NCBI GenBank assembly: GCA_947167455.1
Contig: CAMVIB010000018.1
Span: 1 to 51,246, forward strand
Length of the DNA: 51,246 nucleotides
Direction: 5' to 3'
Source of the DNA: an uncultured Prevotellaceae bacterium
Lineage (GTDB): Bacteria > Bacteroidota > Bacteroidia > Bacteroidales > Bacteroidaceae
A model generated the notes under the pieces. That model was not told the DNA's origin. It made no database searches and worked only from the letters and a program-made list of their open reading frames with translations. How positions within the stretch are numbered: the first letter of the stretch is position 1; every line of letters begins with the position of its first letter. This document shows, piece after piece, positions 34,883 through 44,244 of the stretch. The position numbers were made by a program, and so were the translations under genes.

Positions 34883-36118
34883 TTAGTATTTCACAGTGCA
34901 TGGCGTATCGAGCTGTGCGCGCCATTGGCGGAGCCAGTGAAACCATTCGCTGCGTGTGTGGAAGCCCGTTTCCTCCATCAGTGCGCAGATGGCCAGGTGA
35001 TAGCGTATGTGGCCATCGACGGGTCGTAGTATGGTGAGGTAGTTGAGGTCGTCAGTCTTTGTAGAGCTCAGGAAAGGCTCGGGAGCATACACACCGAGGC
35101 CTACGCCTTCCACCAGATCCTCCGCTGCCTTGTCGGGCACGTTAAGCCCCCACGCGCCGGCGAGGCCGTCGGGCTGCAGGAAGCCTTCGTTGTCGCGCTC
35201 CAGCTTCTGCACGCCGGTGCAGAACAGCAGGGCGGCATCGGCGCCGCGCAGTGTGACATCGACCTGCACGTCGCGGTGTCCTGCCCATGTGGTGTAGAGC
35301 TGCCGCATCTGCAGGGTGCGTTCCTCATAGAACCAGTTGCGGTCGGTCACCTCGACGATGGTGCGCACAGGGCCTGAGGCTATAACGCGTTGCCCGCGAG
35401 CCTCAACGCTGTCAACGTATGTCGGCTTGCCGTCAACATAGCCACGGAACGACCCGGCACCGACGCTGGCTCCGGCGAAGAGTATGTCGCAGCCGAGTCC
35501 CGCTGCCATGTCTTCGCGTGTGGAGTAGAAGTTGGTGCGGTCAAGGGTCAGCGCGGGGCGTGGCTTGCCGTAGATGTCGATGCTCTGACGGTGGTCCATA
35601 TATACGCGGAAGCCCACAAGCTCCGACTCCCACTGCGCGCCGTGACCGTAGATGGCATCGTAGGTGGCGAGGGGAGCGTTGCGCCCTTGGTACTCGATGG
35701 CATTTATGTAGGGGTAGCGGTACTTGCGGTCCCACACCTTCATGAAGGCGAAGACGCGGGGGGCATACTTCTTCTGTGCCAACATCGCCGAACACTCGAC
35801 GCGAAAGGCCACCGTGGCCTTTGCCGGCATGTCGCACACGAAGGCGAGCTCGTCGGGCACGAGGTCGCCGTCGAGGTCGTCGAGCTGTGAGGCCACCTCA
35901 CTGCCCGCCGTCACTATGGCCGACTGTATCGTGGCGGCCTTAGCGCCGAGGGCTTTGTGGAGGTCTATGACCACCGGCACATCGCGGCGCGGCAGTGCCG
36001 AGGGGTTGGTGACGCGTACGGTGAAGGATGTGTTGCGGGCTGCCATGGCAGCGTGAGTGCCGGCAGCGCCCGTCATGCCGGCCGTTGCCAGCATGGCGAT
36101 GAGTATGAGGTCTCTCAT
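34883..36118 (-). CDS. Secreted DUF4861-family protein
   Basis: 411 residues with a cleavable signal (MRDLILIAMLATAGMTGAAG then THAAMA). The body is beta-rich: FTVRVTNPSALPRRDVPVVI, SQLDDLDGDLVPDELAFVCD, NAIEYQGRNAPLATYDAIYG followed by HGAQWESELVGFRVYMDHRQ and SIDIYGKPRPALTLD, the pattern I associate with DUF4861. This family is repeatedly found beside GH88/GH105 unsaturated uronyl hydrolases in polysaccharide-degrading loci and is suspected to be an enzyme; no catalytic residues are assigned here. It starts 21 bases after the GH105 stop codon on the same strand, so the two form an operon, which supports a shared role on pectin fragments. Confidence 0.82.
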   Translation of the reverse strand: MRDLILIAMLATAGMTGAAGTHAAMAARNTSFTVRVTNPSALPRRDVPVVIDLHKALGAKAATIQSAIVTAGSEVASQLDDLDGDLVPDELAFVCDMPAKATVAFRVECSAMLAQKKYAPRVFAFMKVWDRKYRYPYINAIEYQGRNAPLATYDAIYGHGAQWESELVGFRVYMDHRQSIDIYGKPRPALTLDRTNFYSTREDMAAGLGCDILFAGASVGAGSFRGYVDGKPTYVDSVEARGQRVIASGPVRTIVEVTDRNWFYEERTLQMRQLYTTWAGHRDVQVDVTLRGADAALLFCTGVQKLERDNEGFLQPDGLAGAWGLNVPDKAAEDLVEGVGLGVYAPEPFLSSTKTDDLNYLTILRPVDGHIRYHLAICALMEETGFHTRSEWFHWLRQWRAQLDTPCTVKY

Positions 36119-36139
36119 AGCTGAAGCGGTGTGATGTAG

Positions 36140-37618
36140 TTACTCTACAGCCTCACCCGTGCCGTCGGACGTGACGTAGAACAGTGGCGAGGGGTTGGTC
36201 TGCTTCTGCTCGTAGTAGTGGAGGCCGCTGTCGTTGGTGCGCGGATGCCACTCGTTGAGCAGGGCATACATCTCTGCTGCCGCCCAGATGACAGGCCCAT
36301 AGCCGTGGGCTGCCGCGCTGGAGACGGGACGGTAGTAGTAGAAGGCGGGGTCGAAGGCCATGCCCGTGCCTACGCACGTGCCTTCCACGCGGCCGTTGTC
36401 GGTAATCTTGGTGGAGATGGCGTGCCATGCCAGCTGTGCCACGCCGCCGTAGGTGATGCCCTCAATCCACCCTTTGCGGATGGCATGAGCTATGCAGTAG
36501 CAGTAGATGGCCGTCGCCGAGGTCTCGAGGTATGAGTCGCTGCGGTCGAGCAGCTGATGCCAGAAGCCCTCGCTCGACTGGTAGGCGCAGAGGCCGGCGA
36601 CGTGCATCTGCAGCTGATTGAGGATGAACGGACGGTCGGGGTGGCTCTCGGGTAGCATGTCGAGCAGCTCAACGGTGGTCAGCAATGCCCAGCCGTTGGC
36701 GCGTGCCCAGTGGTAGGTGGGCTGCTGGCGCAGACCCTCGACGTAGCCGTGGCGGTAGATTTGTCTCTCAGGCACCCACATGCGGCGCACGAAGCTCTTG
36801 TACATCGTGGCCGCCTCGTCCGAGAAGCTGGGATTGCCGGTGTAAACGCTGCGGTAGGCCAGCGTGGGTATGCCCATGTACATATCGTCGAGCCACACGG
36901 TGTTGTGCTGCGGACGGTTGCGGGCGAAGAGCTCGTCGCCGGGGCCGCTGCTGATGCGCATCTGTCCGAACTCCACGAAGTTGAAGTAGTTGTCTATCAG
37001 CGAGTCGAGAGGCATGGCAGGCGCCGTGGCCTTCTGCGCGTCGGCATTATCCTTGGCATACTTCATCATCGCCGTACACATCGTGCCGCAGTCATCGAGG
37101 GCATAGGGGTAGATGATCTGTTTCATCTGGGCATCCTCGATGTCGGCCTTGGCAGCATCGCGCTGGCGGAAGAGGGGGTAGGCCACCTTCAGCAGCGACA
37201 TGACGTTGGCCACGTAGGCCGAGTAGCGCGCATCGCCAGTCGTCTTGGCGGCATCGAGCAAGGCCTGATAGGTGATGCCCCATTCGTAAGAGCCGATACG
37301 GAAGGCACCGCGCTGCAGCGTGTAGCCCTCGGGCAGCTTCGTGATGGCGTCGTCGCCGCTGATGCCCTTCACATTGCCGTCGGCATCGACGAAGCCCGTG
37401 GGACGTTCGGCCTCGATGTAGGTGTAGATGCGGTCGAGAGCGGCCTTGACATCTTCGGCCTTGAGTTCGCCGTAGGGTACCTTATACTCCGGCTTGAGCA
37501 GATGCAGCGGCGTAGTGGCATCGTTGATTTCCTCCGTTTGCTGTGAGGCTGGCACGGGCTTGCACGCCACTATCGTAGTGCCGATGAGTGCCAAGGTCAT
37601 AAGAGTGTGTAGCTTCAT
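36140..37618 (-). CDS. GH105/GH88-type unsaturated rhamnogalacturonyl hydrolase, lipoprotein
   Basis: 492 residues from the ATG at 37618 (MKLHTLMTLALIGTTIVACK, lipobox VAC at Cys 19), preferred over an in-frame ATG 18 codons upstream. The alpha/alpha-barrel of this family is recognisable: WLDDMYMGIPTLAYR (with the catalytic-type Asp near residue 244), YHWARANGWALLTTVELLDM, EGFWHQLLDRSDSYLETSAT, TCVGTGMAFDPAFYYYRPVS. The enzyme removes the unsaturated uronate left at the non-reducing end by pectin lyases through hydration of its double bond. It would act on products of the PL11 and PL26-like lyases encoded further right. First gene of an operon with the DUF4861 gene. Confidence 0.9.
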   Translation of the reverse strand: MKLHTLMTLALIGTTIVACKPVPASQQTEEINDATTPLHLLKPEYKVPYGELKAEDVKAALDRIYTYIEAERPTGFVDADGNVKGISGDDAITKLPEGYTLQRGAFRIGSYEWGITYQALLDAAKTTGDARYSAYVANVMSLLKVAYPLFRQRDAAKADIEDAQMKQIIYPYALDDCGTMCTAMMKYAKDNADAQKATAPAMPLDSLIDNYFNFVEFGQMRISSGPGDELFARNRPQHNTVWLDDMYMGIPTLAYRSVYTGNPSFSDEAATMYKSFVRRMWVPERQIYRHGYVEGLRQQPTYHWARANGWALLTTVELLDMLPESHPDRPFILNQLQMHVAGLCAYQSSEGFWHQLLDRSDSYLETSATAIYCYCIAHAIRKGWIEGITYGGVAQLAWHAISTKITDNGRVEGTCVGTGMAFDPAFYYYRPVSSAAAHGYGPVIWAAAEMYALLNEWHPRTNDSGLHYYEQKQTNPSPLFYVTSDGTGEAVE

Positions 37619-37660
37619 TGTAATGGTTGTTTTGTGTGTTGTTTTGACTCTATTTGGGTG

Positions 37661-37668
37661 CAAATATA
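37661..37668 (-). promoter_or_regulatory. -7 box of the GH105 operon
   Basis: Minus strand TATATTTG, 42 bases ahead of the ATG at 37618. It is part of a divergent promoter region with the plus-strand box at 37765-37772. Confidence 0.55.
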
Positions 37669-37764
37669 ACAAATCTTTGTCGAATCGCGACCATTTTTAC
37701 ACTATTTTCTTTTGTATGCATCAATTTTAATGGCTATGAAGAGCCATGTTACAGAAAAAGGTGT

Positions 37765-37772
37765 TATCTTTG
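37765..37772 (+). promoter_or_regulatory. -7 box of the PcRGLX/YetA-like gene
   Basis: TATCTTTG, 28 bases ahead of the ATG pair at 37801/37804. The divergent arrangement with the GH105 operon suggests common control by a regulator bound in 37669-37764. Confidence 0.6.
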
Positions 37773-37800
37773 CCAAGAGAAAGCTAACTTATCAGACTTC

Positions 37801-40515
37801 ATGATGCATAAACACAGCCTTTACATGTCGGGGCGCCTGGCAGTAGCCCTTATGGTTGCCGCGTTGGCGGCAACACCGCTTTTTGCAAACCCCAAGCCTA
37901 CGCATCCCGACGTGGCAGCACGCCTCCATTGGATAGGCAAGACGCCACAGGGCGACAAGCCCGTGAACTTTGGCATACCTTTCAGTGAGGGCGAGATGAT
38001 GCCCGGCGACGCTTTCCGGCTGCTCACCGACAAAGGCCGGCAGCTCGCTGCCGACTTCTGGCCCACGGCATATTGGCCCGACGGCAGCGTGAAGTGGGGC
38101 GGCTTCGCTGCCGTGGTGCCGGGCGGCACGGAGAGTGTGACGTTCGCCCTCGACGGCCAAGGTGCAGCTGGCGAGGCATCCGCCGCCAACGCCCTTTCCG
38201 TCAGCGAGTCGGCAGCGCAGATATGCATTAACACCGGCAGCCTGCAAGCCTTCATCTCCAAGAGCGGCACGGCCATCGTGGACAGTCTCGTGCTCGGCGG
38301 CACGTGTGTGGCGGGGAGTGGCAGGCTCGTTTGCACGCGGCAGAGCGAGCCCTTCACAGAAGACGTGCGTGAGATACGTTTCGACAACTATGTCTCCAAG
38401 GTCGAGAGGGTGGAGGTGGAACGTGCCGGCAAGGTGCGCGCCGTGGTGAAGATTGAAGGCTGCTACGGCATCGACGACAGCACTAAGAAGCCGACGGCCA
38501 CACACACCGCTGCCGAAGCAACCGCTAAGGCAGAATGGCTCCCGTTCACCGTCCGTCTGTATTTCTATGCCGGGTCGGAGCAGGTGCGCATGGTGCACAC
38601 CTTTATATATAATGGCGACGAGCACCACGACTTCATACGCTCGCTGGGCGTGCGCTTCGAAGTGCCTATGCGCGAGCAGCCCTACAACCGCCACGTGGCC
38701 TTTGGCACACAGGACGGCGGCGTGTGGACAGAGAGCGTGCAGCCCCTCAACGGTCGTCGTCTGCTTGGCGGCGACACCAAGTGGGAACTCATGCAGGTGG
38801 CAGGGCAGCGTGTGCCGGAGCCTGACACCTTCGACAAATATGGCCGCGACCTCCTGCATCACTGGGCCAAGTGGAATACTTTCCGCCTCTCGCAGCCCAA
38901 CGACCAGAGCTACGCCGTGACCAAACGTGCCCACGACAACAACATGTGGATAGGCACACACACTGGCCACCGTGCCGCAGGCTATGCTTTTGCGGGCGAT
39001 GTCTCGGGCGGACTCGGCGTGAGCATCAAGGACTTCTGGGAGAGCTATCCCGCATCGCTGCAGGTAGATAGCGCCACCCACGACGTGGCATACCTCACCG
39101 CATTTCTGTGGAGCCCCGAGGGCGGAGCCATGGATCTGCGTCACTACGACAACGTGGCCCACGACCTCAACGCCTCGTATGAGGACGTGCAGCCCGGCAT
39201 GTCAACCCCCAACGGCATAGCACGCACGTCAACGCTCATGCTCATGCCGGAACGTGCCTACCCCGGCAAGGCCGCCGTGGCGGCTCGCGCACAGCAGCAG
39301 GCCGAGGATGCACCCTTGGTGTGCACGCCAGAGTACCTGCATTCGCGGCGTGCCTTCGGCGTGTGGAGCCTGCCCGACACCGGCAGCGAGCCGCGTGCCA
39401 AGGTCGAGGAACTGCTCAAAGGCTATCTCGACTTCTATGTCAAAGCCGTGGACGAGCGCCACTGGTATGGCTTCTGGAATTACGGCGACTTCATGCACGG
39501 CTATGACCCTGCACGCCACGAGTGGAAGTACGACGTGGGCGGCTTCGCGTGGGATAACACCGAGCTGGGCAGCATCTCGTGGCTGTGGTACTCGTTCCTG
39601 CGCACGGCACGCCGCGACGTGTGGAAGATGGCAGAGGCCATGACGCGCCACACCAGCGAGGTGGATGTCTATCACAGCGGACCCTTTGCCGGACTGGGCT
39701 CGCGCCACAACGTCAGCCACTGGGGCTGCGGCGCCAAGGAGGCACGCATCTCGCAGGCTGCATGGAATCGCTTCTACTACTACCTCACCACCGACGAGCG
39801 TGTCGGCGACCTCATGCACGCCGTGCGCGATGCCGACCAGATGCTCTACACCATCGACCCCATGCGCCTGGCGCTGCCGCGCGAGAAATATCCTTGCACA
39901 GCCCCGGCACGCTTGCGCATAGGCCCCGACTGGGTGGCATACGCCGGCAACTGGATGACAGAGTACGAGCGCACGCTCAACACTGCCTACCGCGACAAGA
40001 TAAAGGCGGGCATGAAGAGTATCGCCGCACTGCCGAAGGGCATGTTCACAGGCCCGGGCGTGCTGGGCTACGACCCTGCCACAGGCATCCTGTCGTGGGA
40101 GGGCAGCCGCAAGGTCATCAACACCAACCACCTGATGTTCATCATGGGAGGCTTCGAACTCATGCACGAGATGCTGGAGATGGTGCCCGACAAGAAGTTT
40201 GCCGAGGTGTATCTCGACCACAATGCGCGCTACCACAAGGTGACCAACAACCGTTTCCGCATAAGCCGCCTCAAGGGCTACGGCGCGGCACATCTCAGAA
40301 ACCGCAACGAGGCTCAGCGCCTCGCCACAGAGGTGTGGGAGGACATGTGGAAATACAACACCAAGGAGCAGCACTACCGCTTCACGCCCGGACAGCTGCT
40401 GCCGCCCGAGGTGCCACAGCCTCTCACCGAGAGCGCAGAGACCACTACCAACGACTGTGCCCTTTGGAGCCTCGATGCCATCTATCTGCTGGAGGTCTGT
40501 CCGCCGCAGCAGTAG
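37801..40515 (+). CDS. PcRGLX/YetA-like protein (PL26-type rhamnogalacturonan exolyase candidate)
   Basis: 904 residues from the first of two adjacent ATGs; frames upstream of the promoter are ignored. Signal MMHKHSLYMSGRLAVALMVA then ALAATPLFAN. The N-terminal RIFT-barrel-like segment ARLHWIGKTPQGDKPVNFGI, PFSEGEMMPGDAFRLLTDKG and AYWPDGSVKWGGFAAVVPGG matches the PcRGLX/YetA family; the central alpha/alpha-toroid portion (HWYGFWNYGDFMHGYDPARH; GFAWDNTELGSISWLWYSFL) and the long C-terminal helices are also typical. Characterised relatives release unsaturated disaccharides from the rhamnogalacturonan-I backbone, and yetA sits in a rhamnogalacturonan operon in Bacillus. Activity here is inferred; neighbours (GH105, PL11, GH51) support it. 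Confidence 0.82.
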   Translation: MMHKHSLYMSGRLAVALMVAALAATPLFANPKPTHPDVAARLHWIGKTPQGDKPVNFGIPFSEGEMMPGDAFRLLTDKGRQLAADFWPTAYWPDGSVKWGGFAAVVPGGTESVTFALDGQGAAGEASAANALSVSESAAQICINTGSLQAFISKSGTAIVDSLVLGGTCVAGSGRLVCTRQSEPFTEDVREIRFDNYVSKVERVEVERAGKVRAVVKIEGCYGIDDSTKKPTATHTAAEATAKAEWLPFTVRLYFYAGSEQVRMVHTFIYNGDEHHDFIRSLGVRFEVPMREQPYNRHVAFGTQDGGVWTESVQPLNGRRLLGGDTKWELMQVAGQRVPEPDTFDKYGRDLLHHWAKWNTFRLSQPNDQSYAVTKRAHDNNMWIGTHTGHRAAGYAFAGDVSGGLGVSIKDFWESYPASLQVDSATHDVAYLTAFLWSPEGGAMDLRHYDNVAHDLNASYEDVQPGMSTPNGIARTSTLMLMPERAYPGKAAVAARAQQQAEDAPLVCTPEYLHSRRAFGVWSLPDTGSEPRAKVEELLKGYLDFYVKAVDERHWYGFWNYGDFMHGYDPARHEWKYDVGGFAWDNTELGSISWLWYSFLRTARRDVWKMAEAMTRHTSEVDVYHSGPFAGLGSRHNVSHWGCGAKEARISQAAWNRFYYYLTTDERVGDLMHAVRDADQMLYTIDPMRLALPREKYPCTAPARLRIGPDWVAYAGNWMTEYERTLNTAYRDKIKAGMKSIAALPKGMFTGPGVLGYDPATGILSWEGSRKVINTNHLMFIMGGFELMHEMLEMVPDKKFAEVYLDHNARYHKVTNNRFRISRLKGYGAAHLRNRNEAQRLATEVWEDMWKYNTKEQHYRFTPGQLLPPEVPQPLTESAETTTNDCALWSLDAIYLLEVCPPQQ

Positions 40516-40554
40516 CAGGGTAGAGGCGTCGGCAAGCGGTATGACATAACGTGT

Positions 40555-40612
40555 ACACAGCGACGCGGGGCCGCAGAGAACATCGTCTCTTTGCGGCCCC
40601 GCGTCGCTGTGT
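40555..40612. terminator. Strong bidirectional hairpin between convergent genes
   Basis: A 21-bp perfect stem (40555-40575 with 40592-40612; core GCGACGCGGGGCCGC) encloses a second 4-bp stem (GAGA/TCTC). It lies 40 bases after the PL26-like gene and 49 bases from the end of the GH51 gene, and would stop both. No U-tract on either side. Confidence 0.75.
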
Positions 40613-40660
40613 ATGAGGACTATTGTATGATTCTAAGTGCCGTCTTGCCGGCACCGCAGG

Positions 40661-42673
40661 TCATAGCTGAATGCGATATACGGTGAAGGTCTTGGCAGCC
40701 TGAATGGCGCAGATGGTCGATGCGTCGATACTCACGAGCGATGTCTCGGGCTTCACGCGCTCGGCCTTGCCGGGAACGTTCTCGGCGTCATAGTCCGAAC
40801 AGTCGAGGCTGATGGCTTCGGCCGTAGAGGGCAGCTTCTTGACACCCTTGAACTCAATGCTTACGGGCTGAACGGAGTCGGTGGTGTTGATGACCTTGAC
40901 GATAATCTGATTCTTCTGCTTGTCGATAACCGACGAGGCGAAGATGCCATCCTGACCCTTCTCAACAGGGTTGGCGCTCGGAGCACTGCCGTTGATGCTC
41001 AGCTGGGTGGGCAGGACGTTGGTGCCGCGGTTGAGCATGTAGAGCTGCTGCACGTAGTAGCTGGCCGTGCGGGCTATGTTGAGGTTGTCGTACCAGATGA
41101 GGTCGGGGCGCCACTGCCATCCATCGACGTGGGCGAAGAGAGGGGCGTAGGTGGCCATGTGCACGATGTCGGCGTTGCGCTCTATGTTGGTCATGAAGGC
41201 GGCCTCGTAGATGCTGGCTCCGGCGTGGTTCCACTTCTTGCCGCTGTCGTGGCAGGCCCACTCGCCGGCGAAGACCTTCGGGCCTTTGCGGTCGTAAGTG
41301 TCGTAGCGGTTCATCCAATTCTTGTACCAGTCGATGTTGCGGTAGTAGTGCTCGTCAACGAGGTCGGCCTTCAGGCGACGCATGGCATCCCAGCCGTGGC
41401 GGAACCAGTCATCCTCGGCATTGGGGCCGCTGGTGCCGATGAGCTTGATCTCGGGATGCGCCTTGCGCACTTCGGGGGCTATGATGGCCAGACGGTCGTA
41501 GTAGGGCTTCTCCCACTGCTCGTTGCCGATGGCCAGGAACTTCAGGTTGAAAGGTTCCGGGTGTCCCATCTCGGCACGTATCTTGGCCCACTTGTTGGTG
41601 GCAGGGTCGCCGTTGGCGAAGTCGATGATGTCTATGCAGTCGTCGATGAACTGCTGCAAACCCTCCTTGCTGGCAGGAGCGTGGGCGTCCTCGCCGTTCT
41701 GGAACTGGCATGCCATGCCCACGTTGAGCACGGGCAGCGGCTCGGCACCTATCTCCTCGGCGAGCTGGAAGTACTCAAAGAAGCCGAGGCCGTAGCTCTG
41801 GAAGTAGTCGGCATAGTAGCGATAGGTGAAGGTGTTCTCCCAGCGGTTCTTGTTGATGGGTCGGTTCTCCACGGGGCCGATGGTGTTCTTCCACTGGTAG
41901 CGAAGGTCGAGGGTCGTACCCTCCACGATGCATCCGCCGGGGAAGCGGAACACGCCCGGGTGCAGGTCTTCGAGAGCCTGGGCCACGTCGCGGCGCATGC
42001 CGTTCTCATGCCCTTTGTAGGTATCTACGGGGAAGAGCGAGACGTGTTCCACGTCCATCACTCCCGAGCCGCTCTTGTGCTTCTCGTCGCAGAGGAAGAA
42101 GCGCAGCTGTGCACGGGCGATGGTGCGCGGGCTCTTGATGTTGACGGTATATTTCTTCCATTCCTTGCTGTTGACCTTCAATTGGGCCTGAGCAAATTCC
42201 TGATGCTCGTCCATCGTGGTCTGATCAACGAACTGAATCCATAGGTACTGCTCCTTGCCGTCAGGCACGCGCGCCCAGACGGAGAAACGGTACTCGGCAT
42301 CCTTCGTCAGGCCGATGCCGAAGAAGCCCTCGTTCTGCAAGCCCGTCCACAGGTCGCGGTGCCCGGCACTCGACAGGCGCACATAGTGGGGGTTGCGCTC
42401 GAAGGGGCCGTCGTTCAGCACCTCTACCTTGCCGAAAGCCTCCCAGCCCATCAAGTGGTCGGGGGTGAACTCGAAGGAGCGGTTCTTAACAAGCTCGCCG
42501 TAGAGGCCGCCGTCGGCAGCGAAGTTGATGTCCTCGAAGAAAATGCCCCACTGAGTGGGCTGGATGGGGGCACCTACTTTCTTGGCGTTCACGCTGATGA
42601 CAGTCTGCTGGGCGCAGACGGGTAGCGTGGACACAGCCATGAAGGCTGTAAGTAATGTCTGTCTGAAGTTCAT
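40661..42673 (-). CDS. GH51 alpha-L-arabinofuranosidase
   Basis: 670 residues, signal MNFRQTLLTAFMAVSTLPVC then AQ. N-terminal carbohydrate-binding-like region containing QPTQWGIFFEDINFAADGGL and YGELVKNRSFEF, then the (beta/alpha)8 domain with acid/base Glu in FLAIGNEQWEKPYY (about residue 382) and nucleophile Glu in VFAGEWACHD (about 469), and a C-terminal beta domain. GH51 enzymes release arabinofuranose from arabinan and arabinogalactan side chains, the common decorations of rhamnogalacturonan-I. Exported, probably to the periplasm. Convergent with the PL26-like gene; no clear promoter box was found upstream. Confidence 0.95.
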   Translation of the reverse strand: MNFRQTLLTAFMAVSTLPVCAQQTVISVNAKKVGAPIQPTQWGIFFEDINFAADGGLYGELVKNRSFEFTPDHLMGWEAFGKVEVLNDGPFERNPHYVRLSSAGHRDLWTGLQNEGFFGIGLTKDAEYRFSVWARVPDGKEQYLWIQFVDQTTMDEHQEFAQAQLKVNSKEWKKYTVNIKSPRTIARAQLRFFLCDEKHKSGSGVMDVEHVSLFPVDTYKGHENGMRRDVAQALEDLHPGVFRFPGGCIVEGTTLDLRYQWKNTIGPVENRPINKNRWENTFTYRYYADYFQSYGLGFFEYFQLAEEIGAEPLPVLNVGMACQFQNGEDAHAPASKEGLQQFIDDCIDIIDFANGDPATNKWAKIRAEMGHPEPFNLKFLAIGNEQWEKPYYDRLAIIAPEVRKAHPEIKLIGTSGPNAEDDWFRHGWDAMRRLKADLVDEHYYRNIDWYKNWMNRYDTYDRKGPKVFAGEWACHDSGKKWNHAGASIYEAAFMTNIERNADIVHMATYAPLFAHVDGWQWRPDLIWYDNLNIARTASYYVQQLYMLNRGTNVLPTQLSINGSAPSANPVEKGQDGIFASSVIDKQKNQIIVKVINTTDSVQPVSIEFKGVKKLPSTAEAISLDCSDYDAENVPGKAERVKPETSLVSIDASTICAIQAAKTFTVYRIQL

Positions 42674-42815
42674 GATGGTTGATATTTGAGTTTGGAGATT
42701 GTGACTCGGAAGCTGACGTGCAGTGATGCTTGTGTCTTTGTCGTCAGAGGGCGATGTGTGACGGTTTTTGTTAAGATTTTATGCTATTTCGGCGGCTAAA
42801 TTAGGAACTTTTGCT

Positions 42816-42823
42816 TACATTTG
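42816..42823 (+). promoter_or_regulatory. -7 box of the GH25-like gene
   Basis: TACATTTG, 8 bases before the ATG at 42832, so the leader is very short or absent. This also argues for 42832 rather than the upstream TTG as start. Confidence 0.5.
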
Positions 42824-42831
42824 CAAGCAAA

Positions 42832-44244
42832 ATGGAAATAAACTTACTAAAATGCTTACTCGTGGGCCTGGGACTGCAGGCACAGGTGGTGTTGCAGCTC
42901 GACAGTCTCGATGCCGTAAGCCATACACAACGCTATCAGAATGAAGAGCTTCGCTACTACGAGCGCACCCACGGCATGAGAGACGAGGGCTTCGGGTGCG
43001 TGATGACCTACTGGCAGAGACTCATCCTGGAGATGTCGCGCACCGACTCGTTGCGTGCCGTGCTGCAAGAGGCGGTGTATCGTGGCGACCCCGGACTGCC
43101 GGCACGGCGTGCGCTGCTCGAACGTCTGCAAGCCCGCAAGTCAATGGTGGTGCAGGCTGCCGAACAGCAGCAGAGGGCACTCGTACAGCTGTGTGACAAC
43201 AACCTGTTCTGGCTGGCCAGAGGCATGGCGCGGAAACGACATTTCGTGATGGACATGTCACGCCAAGGTGCGTTGCTGAGGCCGTATGTCGGCAGCGTGA
43301 GGGACAGCATGGGCGTGTTCACCGGCGAACTCGACGGCGACCTGAGGCCTGAGGGCTACGGCACGCGCACAGGGCACGACGGCTCCTATAGCGAGGGCTT
43401 CTGGCACGAGGGGGTGCTGCACGGCTGGGGCTTCGTGGTGCCGAAAGACGGACTGGTGCTGTGCGGACGCTGGCAGAAGGGACGGTTCCTCGGCGAGCGC
43501 ATGGAGCACGACGTGGAGCGTGTCTATGGCATCGACATCAGCCGCCATCAGCACGACAAAGGCCGAAAGGTGTTCCCCATAAACTGGCAGCAGATGACAA
43601 TCTCCCGATTCTCACACTCGCTGACGCTCGATGCCATGCACCGCAGCCAGGCTGCCACAGATACCGTGACACGAAGCGTGCCGGTGGCTTTCGTTTACGT
43701 CAAGTCGAGCCAGGGTACTGCCATCACCAACCGCTACTATGCTGCCGATGTACGTGCCGCACGGCGAAGGGGGATTCCCGTGGGGGCTTATCATTTCTTC
43801 TCGCCGACATCGGGGCTGGCACAGGCCGAGTTCTTCCTGGCACAAGCACGGCCCCAGGTGGGCGACCTGCCGCCGATGCTCGACGTGGAGCTTCAGGAGT
43901 GGCAGATAGCGCAGATGGGTGGCGAGGAGGCTATGTTCAGCGAGATAGAGACGTGGGTATATACCGTTCAGAAGGCTTGCGGCACACGGCCTTTGCTCTA
44001 CATGGGGCAGAACTTCGTGGTGAAACACCTTCCGAATGCACCGATGACGCTGCAAGGCTATCCGATGTGGGTGGCGCGCTACAGCGAGTACCGCCCGTTT
44101 GTGCGTCTGGCCTTCTGGCAACTGTCGCAGTCGGGACGCGTGCGCGGCATAAAGGGTGATGTTGACATCGATGTCTTCAACGGCACGCGCGAGATGTTCG
44201 AGGAGTTCTGCCAGGAGAACGCAGTAAAGAAAAACGGACTCTGA
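42832..44244 (+). CDS. Exported GH25 lysozyme-like protein with MORN-like insert
   Basis: 470 residues; start MEINLLKCLLVGLGLQAQ is a short signal. Residues about 20-150 are helical and charged without a recognised family. About 155-215 contain MORN-like repeats (GVFTGELDGDLRPEGYGTRT; GSYSEGFWHEGVLHGWGFVV; LCGRWQKGRFLGE). The C-terminal half is a GH25 muramidase-like barrel: YGIDISRHQH (about 233), FVYVKSSQGTAITN, GIPVGAYHFFSPTS, PPMLDVELQEW (about 350, the catalytic Asp/Glu pair) and WQLSQSGRVRGI. In most GH25 proteins the second segment reads K-A-T/S-E-G; here the Glu is Gln, which may weaken activity. Predicted role: peptidoglycan hydrolysis in the periplasm. Not related to the pectin genes around it. 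Confidence 0.85.
   Translation: MEINLLKCLLVGLGLQAQVVLQLDSLDAVSHTQRYQNEELRYYERTHGMRDEGFGCVMTYWQRLILEMSRTDSLRAVLQEAVYRGDPGLPARRALLERLQARKSMVVQAAEQQQRALVQLCDNNLFWLARGMARKRHFVMDMSRQGALLRPYVGSVRDSMGVFTGELDGDLRPEGYGTRTGHDGSYSEGFWHEGVLHGWGFVVPKDGLVLCGRWQKGRFLGERMEHDVERVYGIDISRHQHDKGRKVFPINWQQMTISRFSHSLTLDAMHRSQAATDTVTRSVPVAFVYVKSSQGTAITNRYYAADVRAARRRGIPVGAYHFFSPTSGLAQAEFFLAQARPQVGDLPPMLDVELQEWQIAQMGGEEAMFSEIETWVYTVQKACGTRPLLYMGQNFVVKHLPNAPMTLQGYPMWVARYSEYRPFVRLAFWQLSQSGRVRGIKGDVDIDVFNGTREMFEEFCQENAVKKNGL

Noticed and set aside
37792..39162. 456-codon open frame opposite the PcRGLX/YetA-like gene
   Set aside because: Antisense shadow with His/Val/Ala-rich composition and no recognisable motif; the plus-strand protein has clear family features and a signal peptide.
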